From: Bacteroidales bacterium
Lineage (GTDB): Bacteria > Bacteroidota > Bacteroidia > Bacteroidales > WCHB1-69
Assembly (NCBI GenBank): GCA_031257735.1
Contig: JAIROC010000285.1
Location: 1-5,073, forward strand
Length of the DNA stretch: 5,073 nucleotides
Direction: 5' to 3'
How positions within the stretch are numbered: position 1 is the first letter of the stretch; every line of letters starts with the position of its first letter. The notes beneath the pieces are model-generated. The model was not told where the DNA came from, made no database searches, and saw only the letters and a list, made by a program, of their open reading frames with translations. Both the position numbers and the translations under genes were made by a program. Shown here piece after piece: positions 1 to 5,073 of the stretch.

Positions 1-887
1 TAAGAGAAAATAAATTGTTCGTCAGAGACGAAAATACAAACGCACTCATACCACTTGTCGCACTCGAAGATTCGATAAGTGAAAACGATAAAATAGTTGT
101 GCGAGAAAATAAACTGTATAAAATAGATGAAGAGACAAATGCACTTGTGCCGATTTTGACAGGTGTAAGTTCGGGCGGGGAGATGATGTTGCCGGATTAT
201 AATAATATGGAATCTGTCAATAGATTAAATGGACAAGGTTCTTCGTGGACGGTAGACAGAGTTGGGTTTGTTAGATTGATTGTTAGGATAGTTGGTTCGT
301 CAGGAAATCCCACGAAATGGTTATACCATTATATCAACGACAGAAAGGTTGGAGAGTGGGGATGGGGTGGAGCTTCTACTCCGTCTTTGACATGGAGTAC
401 CGGTAATATCTCGTTTATGAATGTCTATCCCGTATCCGCAGGTGATGTCGTAAGGGTGTCGTCTTGGGAGAATGTTGATAATGTACAAGAAGCGTACTTT
501 ATCCCGCCCAAGTTCATTAAAAAAGAGTTGCCTGTAGTGATTGAAAAAAACGGTTCGTATAGTCTTGACGAAATCAAGACTGCGGATACGTGGATAGACG
601 GAAAACCGATATATAAGAAAACGTTATATTTTCCCGCGCTATCAAACATGTCAGAGGTAACGCAAGATGTTAGCGCGCTAAACGCAGAATTATTCATCGA
701 AATAAAAGGATTTTATTACGGCGGCGACAGCATAAACCCTATTCCATACGTGGATACCTCGCTAACGGGGATGACGGCGATACTATATCGAACTTTAACA
801 AAAGTTATAGCAATAAAAAATCCCGGAATTGATTTAAGCGATAGAGCGGCATACGTTACTGTAAAATACACCAAAATAACCGATTAA
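1..887 (+). CDS. Tail fibre or appendage-like protein, 5' end outside the window
   Basis: The frame is open from the left edge and ends at TAA 885-887. A TTG at 15-17 could be read as a start, but the codons before it (3-14, RENK) continue a repeat: RENKLFVRDENTNALIP (3-53) recurs as RENKLYKIDEETNALVP (102-152) with 12 of 17 residues identical and a 33-codon period. The true start is therefore upstream. After the repeats (counting residues from the TTG) come a glycine- and tryptophan-rich, probably beta-structured region (about 75-160, with GEWGWGGA) and a C-terminal module (about 178-290) opening with GSYSLDEIKTADTWIDGKPI and ending in AAYVTVKYTKITD. I recognise the 'W-[IL]-[DG]-GKPIY-[RK]-KT' element as recurrent near the ends of phage tail fibre and appendage proteins. 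A role in host contact or decoration of the tail is inferred. It lies 33 nt before the baseplate gene. No catalytic motif or membrane segment is visible. Confidence 0.72.
   Translation, partial: RENKLFVRDENTNALIPLVALEDSISENDKIVVRENKLYKIDEETNALVPILTGVSSGGEMMLPDYNNMESVNRLNGQGSSWTVDRVGFVRLIVRIVGSSGNPTKWLYHYINDRKVGEWGWGGASTPSLTWSTGNISFMNVYPVSAGDVVRVSSWENVDNVQEAYFIPPKFIKKELPVVIEKNGSYSLDEIKTADTWIDGKPIYKKTLYFPALSNMSEVTQDVSALNAELFIEIKGFYYGGDSINPIPYVDTSLTGMTAILYRTLTKVIAIKNPGIDLSDRAAYVTVKYTKITD
3..152 (+). repeat. Two copies of a 33-codon coding repeat
   Basis: Copies at 3-53 and 102-152 share the protein pattern RENKL-x3-D-E-x-TNAL-[IV]-P. They are 99 nt apart and in the same reading frame. The intervening residues (LVALEDSISENDKIVV) complete the period. 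More copies may lie to the left of the window. Confidence 0.75.
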
Positions 888-894
888 TCTATAG

Positions 895-920
895 TTTTTA
901 ATTTTTAATTTATAATTTGT
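895..920 (+). promoter_or_regulatory. AT-only leader before the baseplate gene
   Basis: The 26 nt before the ATG at 921 are almost entirely A and T and include TTTTTAATTTTTAATTTATA, essentially the inverse complement of the TTAAAAATTAAAAA leaders used by two later genes. There is no Shine-Dalgarno sequence, as expected for Bacteroidota, where AT-rich unstructured leaders commonly take its place. TATAATTTG just before the ATG resembles but does not match the Bacteroides -7 element (TAnnTTTG), and transcription from it would begin inside the gene, so I read this as a translation leader. Confidence 0.4.
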
Positions 921-1760
921 ATGGCGCGTAGTATAAAGGAAATAGCTGATAGTATAAAAGAAGCGTTCGTAAAAAATACGACTTTACAGGTGTTGTATGG
1001 ACTTAATTCGGGAAAAACGTATGATGAGCAATTTTCTGATGTCAGCTTGGAAACAGTGTTGATAGAAGAAGTTGCAACAGCGTCGTCTGTAACTGAAAAT
1101 TTAGTTGAAATGCGCAAGGCTGAAATAGATAGGATTATTCTCTCGGAAAGGTATGGATATAAGGGATGGTATGAACGCATGATGAAAAAATTTCAATTTG
1201 GGGATGATGTAAATGAATTGGACGAAAAAGACTATTATGATACAATAGACGAAAGTAAGCAGATTATCAAGTTTGCATACTGCGAAGAAAAAGAAGGAGG
1301 AATATTATTGAAAGTAGCAAAAGCAGATGCAAATGGCGAACCCGAAGCATTAGACGCAGGTACAAATACAAATATAGAATATACGGCAGTATTAGAATAT
1401 ATCAATCGTGTGAAGCCAGCCGGGATTAAGGTTGAGTTACGCAGTGAAGACGCGGACAAATTGAAAGTAAGTATACTTATAAGATACAACGCATTGCTAT
1501 TTGTAACAGAAGATGCAATGAAAAACGCTGTTCAAACAAGCATTAAAGACTATTTAAAGAGTCTTGAATATAACGGAGCTTTTGTCGGCATGACTATGAT
1601 AGATTTTTTACAGTCTGTCGCGGGGATAGAAATAGCACAAATAAGCTATGCAGGCGTTTCGCACGCGTTATGGGGAATAGAAGACATCACAAATAAAGTG
1701 AGTTACACGCCCTATAGCGGGTATTTGATTTTAGACGAACTAAGCATAACAACGCAATGA
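921..1760 (+). CDS. Baseplate J-like protein
   Basis: 279 residues from ATG to TGA. The order of motifs matches a baseplate-type protein I know from Bacteroidota prophages: an N-terminal helical part (1-75); WYERMMKKFQFGDD (83-96); a DYYDTID / SKQIIKFAYCEEKE stretch (104-124); ILLKVAKAD (128-136); a central YINRVKPAGIKVEL element (160-173) typical of the C-terminal half of baseplate J/gp6-like proteins; a beta strand pair (LKVSILIRYNALLF); a helix and IKDYLKSLEYNGAF (208-221); DFLQSVAGIEIAQI (228-241); and a closing SGYLILDEL. By family knowledge such proteins are baseplate wedge subunits joining the tail tube end to the appendages. Related prophage genes are sometimes labelled 'nucleotidyltransferase', but I see no nucleotidyltransferase signature here. 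It heads the run 921-3433 and is followed after 15 nt by the small tail-end protein, like the J-then-I order of P2-type phages. Confidence 0.72.
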   Translation: MARSIKEIADSIKEAFVKNTTLQVLYGLNSGKTYDEQFSDVSLETVLIEEVATASSVTENLVEMRKAEIDRIILSERYGYKGWYERMMKKFQFGDDVNELDEKDYYDTIDESKQIIKFAYCEEKEGGILLKVAKADANGEPEALDAGTNTNIEYTAVLEYINRVKPAGIKVELRSEDADKLKVSILIRYNALLFVTEDAMKNAVQTSIKDYLKSLEYNGAFVGMTMIDFLQSVAGIEIAQISYAGVSHALWGIEDITNKVSYTPYSGYLILDELSITTQ

Positions 1761-1775
1761 AATTAAAAATTAAAA
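1761..1775 (+). promoter_or_regulatory. TTAAAAA-repeat translation leader
   Basis: The whole 15-nt gap between the TGA of the baseplate gene and the next ATG is AATTAAAAATTAAAA, a 7-nt unit (TTAAAAA) repeated directly up to and into the start codon. It contains no Shine-Dalgarno sequence and probably serves as the A-rich initiation leader. The same unit precedes the fibre gene at 3450. Confidence 0.5.
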
Positions 1776-2258
1776 ATGGGAAAATATATAATAGATTGGT
1801 TGAAATTTGTCAGGGAATACCTGCCAAGCGTTTTGCGAACAAACTTTGTTGATTTGGCTTACGTGCTGCTGCAAGGGATAAGAGATACGTGGTTTAGGTT
1901 CAGCGAACATATAAACGAAACAGACAAAGTGTTGAGATATAACAGTCAATACTCAAATATGCAGAGACTGCTGAATGATTTATATGACAGTAACAATAGA
2001 CATATAAAAGTCTACGATGGTGCAGCAGAGAATAATTTTTTACTTGCTTATCCCAATGAAGAATTAAAAACTATAGAAATTGGTTTTGAGGTTGTTTACC
2101 AAATGAGTGAATACATGTCGTATGAGGGATTTATCGTAGAACTACCTAATGCTTTTAAAACAAATGGTGTAGTAGATAAAGATTTAGAAGATAAAATAAA
2201 GCGAACAGTAGACAACTACAAGTTCGCATCAACAAAGTATACAATAATTTATAAATAA
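1776..2258 (+). CDS. Small baseplate / tail-end protein (gpI-like position)
   Basis: 160 residues, starting at the ATG that abuts the TTAAAAA leader. The N-terminus (IIDWLKFVREYLPSVLRTNF, 5-24) carries the 'W-x(3,8)-LPS-x-LR' pattern that I associate with a family of Bacteroidota prophage tail proteins. The same family shows a middle 'LNDLYD-x(3)-RHIKVYDG' segment (66-82) and a C-terminal helix plus strand, VDNYKFASTKYTIIYK (145-160). No signal peptide, membrane segment or catalytic motif is evident. It sits directly after the baseplate-J-like gene, where P2-like phages carry gpI, so a role in the distal tail or baseplate is likely. That is inference from position and from a family that is itself poorly characterised. 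Confidence 0.65.
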   Translation: MGKYIIDWLKFVREYLPSVLRTNFVDLAYVLLQGIRDTWFRFSEHINETDKVLRYNSQYSNMQRLLNDLYDSNNRHIKVYDGAAENNFLLAYPNEELKTIEIGFEVVYQMSEYMSYEGFIVELPNAFKTNGVVDKDLEDKIKRTVDNYKFASTKYTIIYK

Positions 2259-2264
2259 AAAACA

Positions 2265-3122
2265 ATGAAAAAATTAAATAACATAAGCAGAACGGAAGGT
2301 TTTCCGATAACAGCAGAAGTGTTGGAAACGCTGAATAATTCAGACATTTTTGATTATATCATGGGTGAACTCAATATAAAGGGAGTAAGAAACGCTTACA
2401 CTTTTATAAACTCATATCTATATTGTTTGTATTTCAACAGTAATGGTTTAGCATCGTTGTGGAAGTGTGAAGTAAGTACCGATACTATATTGGCGGCAGC
2501 CGAGAAGAATAATCGAAATAAATATAAACTCGTTTTTGAAAACAAAGAAATTGACATAAGCAAGTCCGACGGAACGCAAGTATACGAAAAAGCAATTACG
2601 GAAAAGCTTGTTAAGTTTGTTTCGACGAATGATAGTTCAGGGGAAACAAAGTACATGATAAAAGAATTGTTAGGACTTGATACAATAGAAGATACAATAA
2701 ATGGAATTTTATCATCTATTGAAGCTGGCAAACTAAACAAATTAGACAACTTTTCAGTATTTATTCCATTTGAAGTGGGGTATTCACGCAACAGTGGCTA
2801 TATGAAAGTAAATTCACTTTCACAATTAGAAGTAAACCTTTCCATAAATATTCCAATAACAAAATCTTATCTTGCAAATACGGCATATTCATTTGGCAAT
2901 CTATCAGGTTTATTTTCAGCTTCATTTTCAGTAGATTTATTTTCTGATTTAGTATTCGCAACATTTTCTGGGTATGTTCTTAAGGAAGATGGAGCAAGGA
3001 TTCCCGTTGTTGTCGGAATAGATAATAATGAAATATATAACGGACTTATTTGGTTTACTTCAAATATTGCAATTACAAGAGGCGTCTCGTTGGTATTTTC
3101 AGGAACAATACAACTAAAGTAA
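2265..3122 (+). CDS. Phage tail protein with GFPIT N-terminus and beta-rich C-terminal domain
   Basis: 285 residues. The ATG is 6 nt after the previous stop, inside an A-rich stretch (AAAAAACAATG) without a Shine-Dalgarno sequence. Residues 1-35 (ISRTEGFPITAEVLETLNNS in particular) match a start I know from Bacteroidota prophage tail genes: '[SR]-x-G-[FR]-P-[IL]-T-x(2)-[TV]-L'. Residues 40-130 look mixed alpha/beta. Residues 135-160 (IEDTINGILSSIEAGKLNKL) form a likely helical or coiled linker. Residues 161-285 are rich in Ser, Phe, Val and Asn with alternating hydrophobics (FSVFIPFEV, LFSASFSVDLFSDLVFATFS, VSLVFSGTIQLK), suggesting a terminal beta-sandwich of the appendage or receptor-binding type. 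DNA in the C-terminal part, around 2750-2960, looks more AT-rich than the first half, which would fit module exchange but is not proof. A fibre, chaperone-like or adaptor role cannot be separated by eye. Confidence 0.6.
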   Translation: MKKLNNISRTEGFPITAEVLETLNNSDIFDYIMGELNIKGVRNAYTFINSYLYCLYFNSNGLASLWKCEVSTDTILAAAEKNNRNKYKLVFENKEIDISKSDGTQVYEKAITEKLVKFVSTNDSSGETKYMIKELLGLDTIEDTINGILSSIEAGKLNKLDNFSVFIPFEVGYSRNSGYMKVNSLSQLEVNLSINIPITKSYLANTAYSFGNLSGLFSASFSVDLFSDLVFATFSGYVLKEDGARIPVVVGIDNNEIYNGLIWFTSNIAITRGVSLVFSGTIQLK

Positions 3123-3433
3123 TGAGAACAATAACAGTACAGGAACGACAAACGATATTAGACATTGCTTTGCAGTATTGTGGGGATGTGCAATCTGTGT
3201 TTGAGATAATTGAGTTGAACGATTTCTCAATAACGGAAGAACTCAAAACAGGTCAGGCAGTAGTAGTTACTGATACATATAACAAAAAAATAACAGAATT
3301 TTACTCCACAAACAGCATAAAGCCCGCAACGGCTTACATTGAGACTGTTTCAGACAGTAATGCAATGAGAACAAATGACAATAATCACGACTTAATCACA
3401 AACGATAACAACGACTTGATAATTGAGAATTAA
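3122..3433 (+). CDS. LysM-like small tail protein
   Basis: 103 residues. I chose the ATG at 3122 because it overlaps the preceding stop (TAATG), implying translational coupling, and because the conserved domain begins right there. An upstream ATG at 3050 would add 24 residues that are only an out-of-frame reading of the previous gene. Residues 1-50 (ITVQERQTILDIALQYCGDV, then FEIIELNDFSITEELKTGQAVVV) have the LysM pattern: a 'tLxdIA' helix, a second helix ending in LN, and a 'l-x-G-q-x-v-x-V' strand. This is the fold of P2 gpX-like tail proteins. The following ITEFYSTNSIKPATAY (57-72) matches the '[IL]-x(2)-[FY]-Y-x(2)-N-x-I-[KQ]-PAT' tail of a Bacteroidota prophage family. The last 20 residues are an Asn/Asp-rich duplication. 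Expected role: a structural part of the baseplate hub or tail, not a cell-wall enzyme, since no hydrolase domain is attached. Confidence 0.65.
   Translation: MRTITVQERQTILDIALQYCGDVQSVFEIIELNDFSITEELKTGQAVVVTDTYNKKITEFYSTNSIKPATAYIETVSDSNAMRTNDNNHDLITNDNNDLIIEN
3371..3421 (+). repeat. Imperfect TNDNN(H)DLI tandem coding repeat
   Basis: TNDNNHDLI (3371-3397) is followed immediately by TNDNNDLI (3398-3421) at the C-terminus of the LysM-like protein. The DNA copies are ACAAATGACAATAATCACGA and ACAAACGATAACAACGAC, so third positions have already diverged. The tail is hydrophilic and probably disordered. Confidence 0.6.
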
Positions 3434-3449
3434 AAATTAAAAATTAAAA
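3434..3449 (+). promoter_or_regulatory. TTAAAAA-repeat translation leader before the fibre gene
   Basis: The 16 nt between the stop of the LysM-like gene and the fibre ATG consist of the TTAAAAA unit repeated directly. The repeat runs from the end of the preceding gene (GAATTAAAAATTAAAA) into the start codon. It resembles 1761-1775 closely and contains no Shine-Dalgarno sequence. It is probably an A-rich initiation leader. Confidence 0.5.
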
Positions 3450-4961
3450 ATGGCAAAGAGTTTCAATCAATTCGATATAGTTTCTCTTCTGAGAAACATA
3501 GATTTCCTTGTCGGCTATAAGGGCGACAACGGTGAAGAAATCCGCATAAGCGGAGCAACATTGGCAAGCCTCTTTACGGGGCAGGCAGGTAGCAGCGTAC
3601 AAATACAGTTTTCTGCAAACGCAGAAAATTGGCACTATCCGGCAATGGAAGGCGACCAATATGTTAAGTTTAAATCCGGAAACGACGCGTGGTCGTCGGC
3701 GTTAAAATTCGTTGGCGCAAAAGGAGATACGGGAACAGGTTTAACTATCATGGGAACATTCGAAACCTTGGAAGATTTGCAGGCAGGAGTTGCAAATAAA
3801 CAACAAGGTGATATGTATAACGTAGGAAGCGAAGCTCCGTACAATATCTATATGTGGGATGAAAATGGAGTAGCTGGGTCATGGGTGAATTTGGGAAGTT
3901 TGAAGGGAGAAAGAGGATGTGTAATATATAGATACCTTTGGGGGCTTCCAGCGGTTGTTGGGAATGGGTATGTTATAACGAACCCGGAAACTTTAATTCC
4001 ACAAGGGATAACGCCCAAACTAAACGATTTTGTTTTAGGCAGCAACAATACATTGGGAATTGTTAATAAACTAAGATATGATGAGAATCCGCAAAAAATA
4101 GAAGTAAAAACAATACTCGTTCTCAAAGGGGAAACGGGCGCATCAGCGTATCAAACATGGCTTAACGCTGGAAATAGCGGTACGGAAGAAGATTTTTTGA
4201 ATAGTCTGAAGGGAGAAAGAGGAACAGCGATATATAAGATAAATACGGATTTACAGAATGTTGGAATAAACTCAGCTATTGCAAATTATCCTCCTCTTGT
4301 TTCAAGCGGAGTCAAACTGAAAGTAGATGACATATTGTTAGGAAACAATAATATCCTGGCGAAAGTAGTTACCTTGTATGAAGAAAGCCCAAATACAGTA
4401 CAATACATTTCTTACCTGAATATCAAAGGTACGGATGGACTTTCAGCGTATCAAATTTGGCTTGCTACAGGAATGCAAGGCACAGAACAAGACTTTCTTA
4501 ATAGTCTGAAAGGTGAAGGTACTGATATTCTTACAGGCGTCGAACCTGGGAGCATTTTATGGATAGATTCACAAAGAAATCCAAGATGGCTGAAAGGCAA
4601 TCAAACAATTTCCGACACTGAAACCCCTGGCGAGGTCGAAATATCATCATACGCAAGAAAATATACAATCCTGAACACAAGTGGTTACACTTCATTTAAT
4701 ATTAAAATGTTATATGATTTTGCCGAATTGGAAGACATGACAATAGTGATATTTAATACAAGCGAACTTGGAATCATGGCAAAACTTGATTTCACAGGAA
4801 ATTTTATCGGTATATTGCAAAGCGATTCACATATCACAGAAGGGATGCATATTGAGGCAGGTCGTCCAATCTTTTTAACTCTCTCCCCTTTCAAAAAGGG
4901 AGCGGTAAGAATGGTGATGATAATATCAACAGAACCTGTAGCGCCTCAAACTGAAGTATAA
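3450..4961 (+). CDS. Modular tail fibre with collagen-like knots
   Basis: 503 residues, ATG to TAA. Modules in order: an N-terminal segment with LLRNIDFLVGYKGDNGEEIR (13-32) and ISGATLASLF (33-42), probably tail attachment; QIQFSANAENWHYPAMEGDQ (51-70) to SSALKFVG, the common fibre motif '[QY]-S-x(2)-x-x-NWH...W-S'; a short Gly-X-Y knot (GAKGDTGTG, 89-97); MGTFETLEDL...GDMYNVGSEAPYNIYMWDENG (101-140), a widespread phage fibre module; two tandem modules of about 100 residues (152-253, 254-353), each starting KGERG and ending G-x-SAYQ-x-WL-x(3)-x-x-GTE-x-DFLNSLKGE; then a unique C-terminal domain (about 358-503, YARKYTILNT onward). By family knowledge Gly-X-Y knots and SAYQ modules trimerise fibre shafts, and the last domain is the best candidate for host binding. 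It lies last in the operon, directly before the hairpins. No enzymatic motif and no C-type-lectin end are seen. Confidence 0.8.
   Translation: MAKSFNQFDIVSLLRNIDFLVGYKGDNGEEIRISGATLASLFTGQAGSSVQIQFSANAENWHYPAMEGDQYVKFKSGNDAWSSALKFVGAKGDTGTGLTIMGTFETLEDLQAGVANKQQGDMYNVGSEAPYNIYMWDENGVAGSWVNLGSLKGERGCVIYRYLWGLPAVVGNGYVITNPETLIPQGITPKLNDFVLGSNNTLGIVNKLRYDENPQKIEVKTILVLKGETGASAYQTWLNAGNSGTEEDFLNSLKGERGTAIYKINTDLQNVGINSAIANYPPLVSSGVKLKVDDILLGNNNILAKVVTLYEESPNTVQYISYLNIKGTDGLSAYQIWLATGMQGTEQDFLNSLKGEGTDILTGVEPGSILWIDSQRNPRWLKGNQTISDTETPGEVEISSYARKYTILNTSGYTSFNIKMLYDFAELEDMTIVIFNTSELGIMAKLDFTGNFIGILQSDSHITEGMHIEAGRPIFLTLSPFKKGAVRMVMIISTEPVAPQTEV
3903..4508 (+). repeat. Tandem duplication of a ~100-codon fibre module
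   Basis: Module 1 is 3903-4208 (102 codons) and module 2 is 4209-4508 (100 codons). Each opens with KGERG and a [IV]Y[RK] strand and continues with a 'K-[LV]-[ND]-D-x-[LV]-LG-x-NN-x-L' element. Each then closes with KG-x(2)-G-x-SAYQ-x-WL...GTE-x-DFLNSL, where 4125-4208 and 4425-4508 agree at 19 of 28 residues exactly 300 nt apart. The closing segments are clearly better conserved than the middle parts. A third KGE follows at 4509, so the unit boundary is the collagen-like knot. Confidence 0.75.
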
Positions 4962-4980
4962 AAAAATAAGCCCCCATCTC

Positions 4981-5008
4981 TACATAACAAATCCTACCTT
5001 GTTATGTA
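4981..5008 (+). repeat. Perfect 10-bp inverted repeat, loop of 8
   Basis: TACATAACAA (4981-4990) and TTGTTATGTA (4999-5008) are exact reverse complements separated by ATCCTACC. The stem is weak (AT-rich) and is not followed by a T run, so on its own it is a poor intrinsic terminator. It could protect the 3' end of the fibre transcript or be a protein-binding palindrome. Confidence 0.55.
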
Positions 5009-5010
5009 AC

Positions 5011-5073
5011 AAAGGTGCTACCACACCACGACAGAGGCTATAAACCTTTGTTGGTGTGGTAGCACCTTTATTT
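5011..5073 (+). terminator. Probable intrinsic terminator, 18-bp perfect stem
   Basis: AAAGGTGCTACCACACCA (5011-5028) pairs perfectly with TGGTGTGGTAGCACCTTT (5052-5069) around a 23-nt loop, followed by ATTT to the window end. A GC-containing stem with A's at its foot and T's after it, placed about 50 nt after the last stop of a long co-directional operon, fits a Rho-independent terminator. The loop is longer than usual and the T run is short and interrupted by A, so a regulatory RNA hairpin or the end of a mobile element are alternatives. Confidence 0.5.

Noticed and set aside
909..920. TATAATTTG as a Bacteroides -7 promoter element
   Set aside because: It does not match TAnnTTTG exactly, shows no TTTG at the -33 distance, and transcription would start inside the coding sequence.
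1294..1310. AAGGAGG followed 7 nt later by an in-frame TTG, resembling an internal ribosome binding site
   Set aside because: The bases are explained by the codons for KEGG in the middle of a continuous conserved protein, and genes here do not use Shine-Dalgarno sequences.
425..1489. Minus-strand open frames of up to 91 codons (425-697, 905-1180, 1235-1489)
   Set aside because: They lie opposite well-supported plus-strand genes, show no recognisable domains and have unrelated composition.
2396..3151. Minus-strand open frames opposite the 285-residue tail protein, the longest 131 codons
   Set aside because: They overlap each other and a plausible plus-strand gene, have no upstream leader of the kind used here and no recognisable family.
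3607..3630. 8-bp hairpin with a 4-nt loop (TTTTCTGC AAAC GCAGAAAA), reminiscent of the hairpins beside variable repeats in diversity-generating retroelements
   Set aside because: It lies near the 5' end of the fibre gene within a common coding motif (QFSANAENWH), not after a variable 3' end. No template repeat, reverse transcriptase or lectin-type C-terminus is in the window.
4962..5073. CRISPR array, tRNA or small coding gene in the terminal noncoding stretch
   Set aside because: No spaced direct repeats, no cloverleaf with a CCA-like end and no open frame of useful length. The structure is made of inverted repeats only.

Overview
The window looks like a stretch of the late structural (tail and baseplate) operon of a tailed phage or prophage of a Bacteroidota host. 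The evidence is: (i) five co-directional genes, with a sixth reading frame entering from the left edge, all of phage-tail type; (ii) AT-rich DNA with no Shine-Dalgarno sequence before any start, but A-rich or TTAAAAA-repeat leaders instead, as is usual in Bacteroidota; (iii) protein motifs I recognise from tail genes of Bacteroidota prophages. No integrase, portal, capsid, lysis or tRNA gene is in view, so an active prophage, a free phage and a defective tail remnant cannot be told apart here.

Layout, all on the plus strand: 1-887, the 3' part of a fibre or appendage-like protein whose start lies outside the window; 921-1760, a baseplate-J-like protein; 1776-2258, a small baseplate or tail-end protein; 2265-3122, a tail protein with a 'GFPIT' N-terminal motif and a beta-rich C-terminal half; 3122-3433, a LysM-like small tail protein whose ATG overlaps the preceding stop; 3450-4961, a modular tail fibre with short collagen-like knots and a duplicated module of about 100 residues; 4962-5073, a noncoding end packed with inverted repeats, probably the operon's terminator.

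How the genes probably work together (inference from family resemblance and order): the J-like, 160-residue and LysM-like proteins would form the baseplate or tail tip, while the 285-residue protein, the partial first protein and the 503-residue fibre would form or attach appendages that contact the host surface. Tight spacing (16 nt or less between most genes, one overlap) and no internal terminator suggest one transcript ending at the hairpins near 5011-5069.

I do not see a convincing undescribed system. The observations most worth a second look are the overlapping, mutually exclusive hairpins after the fibre gene, the 33-codon repeat that shows the first gene is cut by the window edge, the internal module duplication in the fibre, and the near-identical TTAAAAA leaders before several starts.
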